Part shown: in pieces, positions 7,306-14,902 of the stretch
Layout of the letters: every line of letters starts with the position of its first letter
Position numbering within the stretch: position 1 is the first letter of the stretch
Assembly: GCA_013364255.1 (NCBI GenBank)
Contig: CP054936.1
Location: forward strand, 4,122,853-4,186,852
DNA: 64,000 nucleotides
Direction: 5' to 3'
Origin: Streptomyces seoulensis
GTDB taxonomy: Bacteria > Actinomycetota > Actinomycetes > Streptomycetales > Streptomycetaceae
Program-made: the position numbers and the translations under genes
The notes under the pieces: generated by a model
The model's database searches: none
Told to the model about the DNA's origin: nothing
Seen by the model: only the letters and a program-made list of their open reading frames with translations

Positions 7306-8163
7306 CTACGCCTCCTTCAGCTGCTGCCGCTGCCTCCCCAGCCCCTCGATCGCCAGCTCGACCACGTCCCCGGAGCGCAGGTACGGCTTCGGCTCGGGCT
7401 GTCCCATGGCGACCCCGGCGGGCGTACCGGTGTTGATGACGTCGCCCGGGTACAGCGTCATGAACCGGCTGACGTAGCGGACGACTTCGGCGACCGGGAA
7501 GATCTGCTGGGCGGTCGAACCGTCCTGCCGCAGCTCGCCGTTGACCCACAGCTTCAGCGACAGGTCCTGCGGATCGGGCACCTCGTCGGCGGTGACGAGC
7601 CACGGCCCGAGCGGGTTGAACGTCTCGCAGTTCTTCCCCTTGTCCCAGGTGCCGCCCCGCTCGATCTGGAACTCCCGCTCGGAGACATCGTGCGCGATCG
7701 TGTACCCGGCGACGTGCGCGAGGGCGTCCTCGTCCGTCTCCAGGTAGCGCGCGGTGCGCCCGATGACGACCGCGAGCTCGACCTCCCAGTCCGTCTTCAC
7801 GGACCCGCGCGGTACGAGCACCGTGTCGTTCGGGCCGACCACGGTGTCCGCCGCCTTGAGGAAGACCACCGGCTCGGCCGGCGGCTCGGCCCCCGCCTCG
7901 CGGGCGTGGTCGTGGAAGTTCAGCCCGATGCACACGACTTTGCCGATGCGGCCGAGCGGCGGTCCGATCCGCAGGCCGTCCGCGTCCAGCGCGGGCAGCT
8001 CCCCGGCGTCGGCGGCGGCCCGGACCCGGCCGAGCGCGGCGGCGTCGGCGAGCAGCGCGCCGTCGATGTCGGCGACGACGCCCGACAGGTCGCGCAGCGT
8101 CCCGTCGCCGTCCAGCAGCGCGGGCCGCTCCGCCCCGGCCGTACCGACTCGCAGCAGCTTCAT
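7306..8163 (-). CDS. Fumarylacetoacetate hydrolase family protein
   Basis: 285 aa. ATG 8163 follows a GAGGGAG ribosome site; the longer frame is not needed. The N-terminal domain (MKLLRVG, LRDLSGVV) precedes the FAH fold: GKVVCIGLNFHDHAREAG, P-EPVVFLKA, DWEVELAVVIG with metal-binding acidic residues, GYTIAHDVSER, GPWLVTADEV and PGDVINTGTPAGV. The family includes 2-hydroxyhepta-dienedioate isomerase, acylpyruvase and ureidoglycolate lyase. The sequence does not settle which reaction is catalysed. A divalent metal is expected from the E-x-E and D ligands. Confidence 0.88.
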   Translation of the reverse strand: MKLLRVGTAGAERPALLDGDGTLRDLSGVVADIDGALLADAAALGRVRAAADAGELPALDADGLRIGPPLGRIGKVVCIGLNFHDHAREAGAEPPAEPVVFLKAADTVVGPNDTVLVPRGSVKTDWEVELAVVIGRTARYLETDEDALAHVAGYTIAHDVSEREFQIERGGTWDKGKNCETFNPLGPWLVTADEVPDPQDLSLKLWVNGELRQDGSTAQQIFPVAEVVRYVSRFMTLYPGDVINTGTPAGVAMGQPEPKPYLRSGDVVELAIEGLGRQRQQLKEA

Positions 8164-8310
8164 GGTCCCAACTCCCTCGTCAGCAGGCAGTCCACCGGCG
8201 TCCACGGCTCGGGTGCGGCGGCCGCGACGACCGGGGGACTTGTCCGATCGTCCAATCCCGCGGTCCACTCCGCAAGACCCGGTTCACGTACTGGACCGTA
8301 GGGTCACCGC

Positions 8311-9084
8311 TCAGCGCAGCAGCACCGCCCGCTCGACGGCGGTCCAGGCGGTGCTGGTCACCACGTACAGCGCGGCGGCCAGCGGCACGACGGCCACGGT
8401 GACGAGGGTGCCGAAGGACAGGAACGGCGCCACCTTGCCGCCGAGCGCCGCGAGCCCGCGCAGGGGCTCACCGCCGCCGAGGCCGGGGTCGGCGTCCGCC
8501 GCGGCCCGCCTGACCCGCAGGAAGCTGAAGGTGGCGACGACGGCCACGACCGCGAACAGCCCGAGGTACACGACCCCGGCCGCCCCGAACAGCCCGCCGT
8601 CGGCGAGGGCGTCGGCCCAGTGCCCGCCGAGCGGAGCGGCGAACAGCCGGTGCCCGAGCAGCCCGTTGGCCTCGCCGGCGATCGTCGTGCTGGAGAACAG
8701 GTGGTAGAGCAGGAAGAACGCGGGCATCTGGAGCAGGTTCGGCAGGCACCCCGACAGCGGCGACACCTTTTCCTGGGCGTGCAGTTCGACCAGCGCCCGC
8801 CGCAGCCGGGCGGGGTTCTTGCGGTGCTTCCTGCGCAGCTCGGCGATCCGCGGCCGCAGCACCGCCTGCGCCTTCTGGCCCCGGGCGGCGGCCCGCGCGA
8901 GCGGATGGACGAGGAGCCGTACGAGCGCGGTGAACAGCACGATCGCCGCGGCGGCCGAGGAGGCGTGGAAGACGGGCTGGAGCAGCTCGGCGAGGTGCTC
9001 GACGAGCCGGGCGAAGAAGGGGAAGAGCGAGGGGAGCGAGAAGGGCGAGAAGGGGGAGAAAGCGAAGGAGGAGAGTACGGACAT
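8311..9084 (-). CDS. YidC/Oxa1-family membrane protein insertase (non-oriC paralogue)
   Basis: 257 aa. ATG 9084 is preceded by GGAGGG. The YidC/Oxa1 core is recognisable: LVEHLAELLQPVF, a first helix with IVLFTALVRLLVHPLARAAARGQ, the charged RPRIAELRRKHRKNP coiled segment, LSGCLPNLLQMPAFFLLYHLF, and two later helices. It lacks the rnpA/rpmH neighbourhood of the housekeeping yidC and is shorter. It is followed upstream by a DUF6412 gene in the same direction. A role in inserting a restricted set of membrane proteins is inference. Confidence 0.85.
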   Translation of the reverse strand: MSVLSSFAFSPFSPFSLPSLFPFFARLVEHLAELLQPVFHASSAAAAIVLFTALVRLLVHPLARAAARGQKAQAVLRPRIAELRRKHRKNPARLRRALVELHAQEKVSPLSGCLPNLLQMPAFFLLYHLFSSTTIAGEANGLLGHRLFAAPLGGHWADALADGGLFGAAGVVYLGLFAVVAVVATFSFLRVRRAAADADPGLGGGEPLRGLAALGGKVAPFLSFGTLVTVAVVPLAAALYVVTSTAWTAVERAVLLR

Positions 9085-9188
9085 GGCTGAGCCCTCCGAG
9101 GGGTCTCGTCGCGATGCGGACAGGGCGGCGCGACGACCCGCGCGGGGCACCCGGCGGTACGGAAACGAGACGAGAGGAGTGCGGTGCC

Positions 9189-9515
9189 CTACGCGACGAC
9201 GGTCGTCGTGAGGGCACGTCCGGGCGCTCGGGGCCGGCGCCGTCCCGCGGCGTCGGGGTCCCGTTGCGGCAGGAAGGCCGTACGCCGGTCCCGGTCGCGG
9301 ATGGCCGTACGCACCCGGGTGGGCGGCACGGCGGGCGCGCAGCGCGAGAGCAGCAGGGCGCAGACGACGAGGGCCGAGGCGGCCGCGGTGGTCGCGGCCG
9401 CGGCGAGCGCGACGGCGGCGTGCGAGCCGCCGGCGTGCAGCGGGGCGAGCTGGAGGAGCACGAGGGAGAGCAGGAACAGCGCGGCGAAGGGGCGCGTCCC
9501 GGCCCGGTCACGCAT
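9189..9515 (-). CDS. DUF6412 family membrane protein
   Basis: 108 aa from ATG 9515; an alternative ATG at 9557 would add 14 residues. The 9515 start has a GGGAGGGGGA ribosome site. The 9557 start could be used on a leaderless transcript, because the TATAAG repeats end next to it. Two hydrophobic segments (ALFLLSLVLLQLAPL and the long Ala/Val-rich helix ending VVCALLLSR) precede the conserved tail TAFLPQRDPDAAGRRRPRAPG-type. DUF6412 is known from Streptomyces beside yidC-like genes, as here. Function unknown. Confidence 0.75.
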   Translation of the reverse strand: MRDRAGTRPFAALFLLSLVLLQLAPLHAGGSHAAVALAAAATTAAASALVVCALLLSRCAPAVPPTRVRTAIRDRDRRTAFLPQRDPDAAGRRRPRAPGRALTTTVVA

Positions 9516-9558
9516 CACGACCGCTTCCCCCTCCCCCGCGAACACGACGACTCTCATC

Positions 9559-9586
9559 CTCTCTTATACAGGCTCTCTTATACAGG
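9559..9586. promoter_or_regulatory. Perfect 14-bp tandem repeat before DUF6412-yidC
   Basis: CTCTCTTATACAGG occurs twice with no gap (9559-9572, 9573-9586). On the minus strand each copy contains TGTATAAGAG, and the A/T core is exceptional in this GC-rich setting. One copy abuts the upstream ATG at 9557. It is probably a -10 element, an operator, or both. Confidence 0.6.
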
Positions 9587-9613
9587 ACCGCGCCCGGTAC
9601 GGGGCCGCGTACG

Positions 9614-10876
9614 TCAGCGGCCGAGGCCGAGCCAGGCGAGGGCGGCGACGGCGAGGGCGCTGACGCCGGTGTCCAGGGTGGGCTGGACGACGGGGGCGAA
9701 GAAGGGGCTGTGGTTGACCGGGATGTCCTGGTCGACGGTGCCGGCGGCGACGGCCTCGGCGTACCGGTCGGGGTCGATGCCGCCGATGGCCCAGTAGGTG
9801 AACGGCACCCCGAACGCCCGCGGGATCTTGCTCATGTCCTCGCTGGCGGTGTGCAGGGGAACGGTGTGCGCGTCGTCGCCGAAGTGGGCGGCGAACGCCT
9901 CGGCGACGCGGCGCGTGGTGGCGTCGTCGTTGACCGTGGGCGGGAAGGTGGCGACCCGTTCGAACTCGGGCTCCTCGGACGCGCCGGACGCCTGGCACTC
10001 GGCGCGGACGATCCGTTCGACCGCGTGCAGCACCTGGGAGCGGGTGGCGTCGTCGTAGGTGCGGACGTTGAGCTGGAGGACGGCGCTGTCGGGGATGACG
10101 TTGGGGCTGGAACCGGCGTGGATGCTGCCGACGGTGACGACGGCCGGGGTGGTGGCGGCCAGTTCGCGCGCGACGACGGTCTGCAGGCGTACGACGATCA
10201 TCGCGGCCATCACCACCGGGTCGACGGCGTTCTGCGGCGAGGAGCCGTGGGCGCCGCGGCCGTGGACGGTGACGCGCAGACTGTCGGCGGCGGACAGGAA
10301 CGGCCCGGAGCGGGTGCCGACGTAGCCGGCGGGCAGCGGCAGGACGTGCTGGGCGAGCACCGCGTCGGGCACGGGCGCGCGGGAGGTCAGCCCGTCGGCG
10401 ACCATGGCGTCGGCGCCGTCGCCCTTCTCCTCCGAGGGCTGGAACAGCGCGACGAAGGTGCCGCGCCAGGCGTCCTTGGCACCGGCGAGCAGCCGGGCGC
10501 AGCCGACCAGGCAGGTGACGTGCATATCGTGGCCGCAGGCGTGCATCACGGGCTGCTCGGTGCCGTCGTCGCCGGTGGTGGTGGCGGTGGAGGCGTAGGG
10601 CAGCCCGGTCGCCTCGCGCACCGGGAGGGCGTCCATGTCGGCGCGGGCCATGACGACCGGCCCGTCGCCGTTGGCCAGCACGGCGACGACACCGGTCCCG
10701 CCGACGCCTTCGGTGACCTGGTAACCGGCCGCGCGCAGCGCCTCGGCGGCCTTGCCCGCCGTACGGTGCTCGCGCAGCCCGAGTTCGGGGTGCCGGTGCA
10801 GGTCCTTGTAGAGGTCCTCCAGCTCGGCGCGGATCGCGCCGAGGCCGGCGAGCACGGGGCGGGCGGCGTCGGTCAT
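9614..10876 (-). CDS. M20 family amidohydrolase / peptidase
   Basis: 420 aa from ATG 10876, the first start after upstream frame noise. M20D hallmarks are present: DLHRHPELGLREH near residue 25, MARADMDALPV (metal/catalytic Asp), HACGHDMHVTCLVG near residue 112 (metal-binding His/Asp), and FQPSEEKGDGADAMV (Glu-Glu). A dimerisation domain (RVTVHGRGAHGSSPQ) and a C-terminal HTASEDMSKIPR follow. The enzymes hydrolyse N-acyl amino acids or related amides using one or two metal ions. The natural substrate is not evident. It is divergent from the SEC-C gene. Confidence 0.9.
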   Translation of the reverse strand: MTDAARPVLAGLGAIRAELEDLYKDLHRHPELGLREHRTAGKAAEALRAAGYQVTEGVGGTGVVAVLANGDGPVVMARADMDALPVREATGLPYASTATTTGDDGTEQPVMHACGHDMHVTCLVGCARLLAGAKDAWRGTFVALFQPSEEKGDGADAMVADGLTSRAPVPDAVLAQHVLPLPAGYVGTRSGPFLSAADSLRVTVHGRGAHGSSPQNAVDPVVMAAMIVVRLQTVVARELAATTPAVVTVGSIHAGSSPNVIPDSAVLQLNVRTYDDATRSQVLHAVERIVRAECQASGASEEPEFERVATFPPTVNDDATTRRVAEAFAAHFGDDAHTVPLHTASEDMSKIPRAFGVPFTYWAIGGIDPDRYAEAVAAGTVDQDIPVNHSPFFAPVVQPTLDTGVSALAVAALAWLGLGR

Positions 10877-11158
10877 GGCAACTCCGTAGTGGTCCGTAGG
10901 TGGTGGGCCAGCCGGAACCCGCGTCCCCGGCAGCCCCGTCCCCGGGAACCGCCGCGGCCTACGACGGGCGGACCTCAACCGAGCGTAACCGCTCCCCACG
11001 ACCGGACCACCGGAGCCGACCGCCGACCGCGACGCCGGGCGGCCACCGGAGGACGGGGCAGGCACTGCGCCGGACAGGGGCAGGCGCTGCGGGTCCTGGG
11101 GCGGTCCCCGCGCGGGCGGCCGGCCAGCGGATACCTCCTTTTTGTCACCGACCGGCGC

Positions 11159-11164
11159 TACGGT
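11159..11164 (+). promoter_or_regulatory. -10 element of a leaderless promoter
   Basis: TACGGT lies exactly 7 nt upstream of ATG 11172 and no Shine-Dalgarno sequence is present. This is the usual Streptomyces arrangement for a leaderless mRNA. No good -35 match at 17-18 nt was seen. Confidence 0.5.
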
Positions 11165-11171
11165 GTCCCCC

Positions 11172-12224
11172 ATGCGCCCCGACACGCCCGCCCACGCCGC
11201 CGCAGCCACCGAGAACGCCGAGACCGCCGGAAACGTCGACCACGCCGCCGAGGCGGCCCGCCTGGAGCGGACCGCCGGCCTGTACCCGGAGGACGCCGAA
11301 GCCCTCCTCGTCCAGGCCGCCGCCCACCTGGAACTGTCCGGCGACCGCCCCGCCGCGGCGACGCTCTACGACCGTCTGCTCGCCTCCCCCGACACCCTGG
11401 AGAACGCCTCGCTGGTCCGCGCCCTGAAGGCGGCCAACCTCTGGGAGTTCGACCACGAGGCCGAGGCCAGGGCCATCATCGAGGGCATCCGTGCCACCGC
11501 CCCGCGCGACGCGGCGCCCTGGGTGATCATCGCGGAGTCCCTGGAGGCCCACGACGAGCTGGAGGCGGCGCACAAGACGTTCACGGAGGCGGTGGACCTG
11601 CTGCTCACGGACGTCCCGGAGCCGCCGTACGCCACACACCCCCTGCTCTACGGCCGCCACCGCGTCCGCCGCATGCTGGGCGCGGACCACGACGACTGGG
11701 ACACCCTGGCCGACGCGCTGCACTCGGCCCCGGTCTCCCTGGACGAGCTGCACGACCCGAAGCGGGTGTGGTCGCTGGGCTCGGAGAACCCGGCGGAGCT
11801 GAAGGCGGAGATCACCCGCCTGAACGCGGAACTGGGCGCCTACCGCGAGGCCCTGTCCCGCCCGTTCCCGGTGGCCGTCCTGCACTGGCCGGCCGCCGAA
11901 CTGTCCGAACTCCTGACGGCGTACCCCGACCTCACCACGGAGTACCCGACCCACGAGACCCACCTCGCGACGATAGAGGCATCCCTGCGCGAACTCTCCG
12001 CCTCCGGCACCCCGAACCTCGGCATCGTCACCGGCACAGTCCCCTCCTACGAGGCCTTCGCCGCCTCGGAATCCACCTCCCCCTCCGACCCGACCCTCCT
12101 CCCCCAGTACGCGACGACCCTGGCAGCCCGCGGCCGCGCGGTGGCGTGGCCTCCGCAGCGGGGGGCGGGGTGCTGGTGCGGGTCATCTGCCGCATACGGC
12201 GAGTGCCACGGCACGACGGCCTGA
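11172..12224 (+). CDS. SEC-C motif protein with TPR-like N-terminus
   Basis: 350 aa from ATG 11172; an in-frame GTG lies upstream at 11142 but ATG 11172 fits the leaderless promoter. The N-terminal 150 residues are helical repeats resembling TPRs (AARLERTAGLYPEDAEALL, AHLELSGDRPAAATLYDRLL, EAHDELEAAHKTF). A mixed domain follows. The protein ends in a SEC-C zinc-binding motif (GAGCWCGSSAAYGECHG), with CxC and CH ligands as in SecA tails. SEC-C modules bind Zn and are found in chaperone- or ribosome-associated proteins. The specific role here is unknown. Confidence 0.8.
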   Translation: MRPDTPAHAAAATENAETAGNVDHAAEAARLERTAGLYPEDAEALLVQAAAHLELSGDRPAAATLYDRLLASPDTLENASLVRALKAANLWEFDHEAEARAIIEGIRATAPRDAAPWVIIAESLEAHDELEAAHKTFTEAVDLLLTDVPEPPYATHPLLYGRHRVRRMLGADHDDWDTLADALHSAPVSLDELHDPKRVWSLGSENPAELKAEITRLNAELGAYREALSRPFPVAVLHWPAAELSELLTAYPDLTTEYPTHETHLATIEASLRELSASGTPNLGIVTGTVPSYEAFAASESTSPSDPTLLPQYATTLAARGRAVAWPPQRGAGCWCGSSAAYGECHGTTA

Positions 12225-12371
12225 ACGAGGTCTTACGACCGCTCCAAGCCCCAGTTCCTCGTCGGCCTCGCCACATCGTTGGCGGCCACCGCGGCCACGC
12301 TGGTCGTCACCGCGACGCGAACAGACGTAAAGCTGATAGACACAATCCGGCCTTTCAGACAGGGTGTTCTC

Positions 12372-12611
12372 ATGGCTTTGATCAAGGAATTTCAGACGGT
12401 CACCTCTGACACGCAGCGGCTGCACGGCCCCGTGACCTGCGGTTATCGCACTTTCACCGTAGATGGCCAGCGTGTGCTCCAGCTGGACACCTACGGCTCC
12501 ACCGAGCGCCAGATCCTCGACAAGATCAGCCAGAGCGTTCAACTCGACGTCGACTCAGCCCGTGAACTACTCAAGATCATCGAAGAATCGTTCCCTGACC
12601 TGACCCGCTGA
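12372..12611 (+). CDS. Small conserved protein of unknown function
   Basis: 79 aa from ATG 12372. The sequence (MALIKEFQTVTSDTQRLHG, CGYRTFTVDGQRVLQLDTYG, ERQILDKISQSVQLD, ARELLKIIEESFPDL) looks like a compact alpha+beta protein, with no signal peptide, Cys cluster or membrane helix. It resembles small actinobacterial proteins often seen near mobile or variable regions, but I do not recognise a function. Codon use is more A/T-tolerant than the genes to its left, so it marks the start of the lower-GC island extending to 18046. Confidence 0.65.
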   Translation: MALIKEFQTVTSDTQRLHGPVTCGYRTFTVDGQRVLQLDTYGSTERQILDKISQSVQLDVDSARELLKIIEESFPDLTR

Positions 12612-12711
12612 AGTCGAAGCCGCCCGGAACGCTCGCGCACGTGTGGTGGCCGCGTCCGCGGCTAAACGCCCCCGCGCTTGGGCGCCGACCGACCCCGGCG
12701 CCCAGAACCGA

Positions 12712-13209
12712 TCAGCGGCGGCGCTGCCGAGCCAGACAGCGGGAGTGTGCTCGGCTGGTCTCGGTGCTGCCCGTTTCGTTGACCTGGCCGTACGGGGCGG
12801 AGTCCGCTCCCTCACCGATGAGCTGTTCGCACAGCACGCACCTCATCGGCTGGATCAGTGACTCGTAGTGATCGCACAGGGCGTTCAACGACCGCGCGAG
12901 GCGCCGAGCCCGTGGTAGGGCATCCTGCGCTGCCGTCAAACGAGCGTTGAGCCGGAGACCGGCCTCGCCCACGCAAGCCAGCGCGCAGTAGCGGGGGATG
13001 TCGTCGGTCGGTCGAGCCAGGGCCGCCTTCTCCACTTCGGGAATGAGCAACTGCATGTGCCCGCGCATCTGCAACGCGAGCACTTCAAGTTCGGCGCCTC
13101 CGGTTACGGCGGCGGTCTCACCGATCAGCCGGAGAACGCTCTGCCGCATCAGCTGCACGTCCAAGGGGTATTCGGTTCCCCCGATCGGCACGCCCTGAGC
13201 CACCGTCAC
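12712..13209 (-). CDS. DUF6415 family protein
   Basis: 165 aa from GTG 13209, chosen because it overlaps the stop of the upstream small gene (GTGA). An ATG at 13251 would force a 46-bp overlap. The protein is mostly helical: IGETAAVTGGAELEVLALQMRGHMQLLIPEVE, DDIPRYCALACVGEAGLRLN, RRLARSLNALCDHYESLI. It has a C-terminal Cys pair (CVLCEQL) and a late Cys that could bind metal. DUF6415 proteins are frequent in Streptomyces, often beside XRE regulators; their function is unknown. It is coupled to the 70-aa gene and divergent from the XRE-NUDIX pair. Confidence 0.7.
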   Translation of the reverse strand: MTVAQGVPIGGTEYPLDVQLMRQSVLRLIGETAAVTGGAELEVLALQMRGHMQLLIPEVEKAALARPTDDIPRYCALACVGEAGLRLNARLTAAQDALPRARRLARSLNALCDHYESLIQPMRCVLCEQLIGEGADSAPYGQVNETGSTETSRAHSRCLARQRRR

Positions 13210-13418
13210 TGGTCTCCAGCTCCCGTCTCCTGGCACCGGAAGCAGCGGCACGGCGGGAGCGGCGTCATACCCAGCGGCGACAACTCCGGCTCAGGGTCGT
13301 ACGGCACGGTCACGGTGGCACGCGGCTCACCGATCTTGCCGGTCCGGTCGACCGTGTAGACCTTGATGGTCATCTTGGCTCGGGGCGGACGGTCGGGTCC
13401 TGGGGCGGTAGTTTGCAT
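13206..13418 (-). CDS. Small hypothetical protein with C-terminal CxCxxC
   Basis: 70 aa from ATG 13418; the longer frame to 13535 is considered unlikely. A Pro-rich start is followed by KMTIKVYTVDRTGKIGEPRATVTVPYDP-like beta strands and a C-terminal PPCRCFRCQ motif that could coordinate zinc. It precedes DUF6415 with a 4-bp overlap. Similar small proteins accompany DUF6415 genes in other Streptomyces as far as I recall, but no function is assigned. Confidence 0.55.
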   Translation of the reverse strand: MQTTAPGPDRPPRAKMTIKVYTVDRTGKIGEPRATVTVPYDPEPELSPLGMTPLPPCRCFRCQETGAGDQ

Positions 13419-13550
13419 GTCGTCGACGCTCCTCAGCGGCGTTGGCCATGCCCCGGGGCCGTTCGCGCGGTCGCCGGGGTCAACTTCGTTCACCGCAGGA
13501 ATCGTCGCGTTCTCCCTCGGACGAAGGAACCGCACTCAAGGGGCACTTCA

Positions 13551-13590
13551 GGACGTCCCGAGAGCGGTAAAACGTCCCTAGAAACGTCTC
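13551..13590 (+). promoter_or_regulatory. ACGTCYC direct repeats before the XRE gene
   Basis: ACGTCCC (13553-13559), ACGTCCC (13572-13578) and ACGTCTC (13584-13590) occur just upstream of ATG 13610. The last two form a 9-bp direct repeat AAACGTCYC with a 12-bp period. A likely autoregulatory operator for the XRE protein (inference). Confidence 0.45.
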
Positions 13591-13609
13591 GACTCCTGAA
13601 GGAGACTGC

Positions 13610-14350
13610 ATGCCGAACGAGAGGCTGAGGGCCGTGATGGCGGCCGGTGGCTGGACTTACGAGGCCCTTGCGGCGAAGACCGAGGTGGATCCCAAGTCCG
13701 TCGAGCGATGGGTCAACCTGAATCGGGTGCCGCGCCGGACGACCGCCTTACGCGCTGCGGAGATCCTGGGAGAAGACGTGCACGCACTGTGGCCGGCCAT
13801 CCGCCAACCACGAAAGGCCCGCGGCGTCAGCCCGGACTTGGAAGCGCTGTATCCGCAGCGCGCTGACCTGCCGGTGTCCGCGTTCGTCGACCTGTTCCGA
13901 CAGGCTCGACAGCACATCGATGTCCTCGTCTACGCCGCCGTCTTCCTCCACGAGGCATACCCGCAGCTCAACCCCCTGTTGACCGAGCGAGCCACCGAGG
14001 GCTGCACGGTGCGGATCGCGGTGGGTGACGCCGACAGTCCCGGCGTCCAGCTACGAGGCCAGGAAGAGCGCTACGGACACGGCATCGATTCCCGCTGCCG
14101 CCTGGCCCTCATGCACTACCGGCCGCTCGTCCACACGCCCGGCATCGAACTGCGCACCCACGGCACGACGCTCTACAACTCCCTGTACCGCGCTGACGAT
14201 CAGATGCTGGTCAACACCCACGTCTGGGGCGTCAACGCCTATGGTGCTCCCATTTGGCACCTGCGCCGCAGTATGGAAGGCGGCATGTTCGACACCTACG
14301 CCGCCAGCTTCGAAGCCGTATGGGACACGGCCCAGCCAGTGGAGGCGTAA
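13610..14350 (+). CDS. XRE-family regulator with PLD-like C-terminal domain, TTA codon
   Basis: 246 aa. ATG 13610 follows GAAGGAGAC. Residues 4-55 form an XRE helix-turn-helix (LRAVMAAGGWTYEALAAKT, VDPKSVERWVN). The rest (PVSAFVDLFRQARQHIDVLVYAAVFLHE and later RIAVGDADS, NSLYRADDQMLVNTHVWG) resembles the DUF5919 / phospholipase-D-like sensory domain found with such HTHs, without a clear HKD motif. Codon 47 is TTA (13748-13750), so translation should need the bldA tRNA and be developmentally timed. It lies 3 bp before the NUDIX gene, so the two form an operon. Confidence 0.78.
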   Translation: MPNERLRAVMAAGGWTYEALAAKTEVDPKSVERWVNLNRVPRRTTALRAAEILGEDVHALWPAIRQPRKARGVSPDLEALYPQRADLPVSAFVDLFRQARQHIDVLVYAAVFLHEAYPQLNPLLTERATEGCTVRIAVGDADSPGVQLRGQEERYGHGIDSRCRLALMHYRPLVHTPGIELRTHGTTLYNSLYRADDQMLVNTHVWGVNAYGAPIWHLRRSMEGGMFDTYAASFEAVWDTAQPVEA

Positions 14351-14353
14351 TCG

Positions 14354-14824
14354 ATGGCACGCACGGAGTACTACGACGATCCCGATGCGCCGGAACCCAA
14401 CAGCCTGGTGGTCGCGGCCTCGGCCGTGGTGACGGACGAACAGGGTCGCATCCTGCTCCAACGCCGCCGGGACAATGATCTGTGGGCCCTGCCGGGCGGC
14501 GGTATGGAGATGGCCGACTCGCTACCGGGCGCCGCCGTACGCGAGGTGAAGGAGGAGACGGGCCTGGACGTGGAGATCACCGGCCTCGTCGGCACGTACA
14601 CCGACCCGCGACACGTGATCGCGTACTCGGACGGTGAGGTCAGACGCCAGTTCAACGTGTGCTTCACCGCCCGCGTCACCGGAGGTGAGCTGACCATCTC
14701 GGACGAGTCGACGGAACTGCGATTCGTGGACCCGGGAGAACTGGAATCGCTGCCCATGCACCACACCCAGCGGCTGCGGCTACGACACTTCCTCCAGCAC
14801 CGTGGTGCCCCTCACCTCGGATAG
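14354..14824 (+). CDS. NUDIX hydrolase
   Basis: 156 aa, ATG 3 bp after the XRE stop. The Nudix box runs from GGGMEMADSLPG through AAVREVKEETGL. The metal-binding REVKEE core is intact, but the first Glu of the consensus (G-x5-E) is Asp. The N-terminal strand VAASAVVTDEQGRILLQRRR and the loop DLWALPGGG are typical. Such enzymes hydrolyse nucleoside diphosphates linked to another moiety, such as oxidised dNTPs, NAD(H) or ADP-ribose. The substrate cannot be decided. It is placed between the bldA-type regulator and the PLD/helicase protein. Confidence 0.85.
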   Translation: MARTEYYDDPDAPEPNSLVVAASAVVTDEQGRILLQRRRDNDLWALPGGGMEMADSLPGAAVREVKEETGLDVEITGLVGTYTDPRHVIAYSDGEVRRQFNVCFTARVTGGELTISDESTELRFVDPGELESLPMHHTQRLRLRHFLQHRGAPHLG

Positions 14825-14902
14825 GGCGGGCTCCGCGTTCTGGCGTTGTCAGTGCCTCCTGTTACAACGGATGCACGTTGAAGCTAGAGCGAGGGGGGCA
14901 CG

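Noticed and set aside
9189..9797. Plus-strand frames across the DUF6412 and M20 genes
   Set aside because: Arg/Gly-rich antisense shadows with no motif or ribosome site.
13206..13535. 109-codon reading of the small Cys-motif gene
   Set aside because: The first 39 codons enter the divergent XRE promoter region; ATG 13418 gives a normal protein.
14846..14870. Promoter TTGTCA / TACAAC before the helicase gene
   Set aside because: The spacing between the two hexamers is 11 nt rather than 16-18, so they do not form one promoter.
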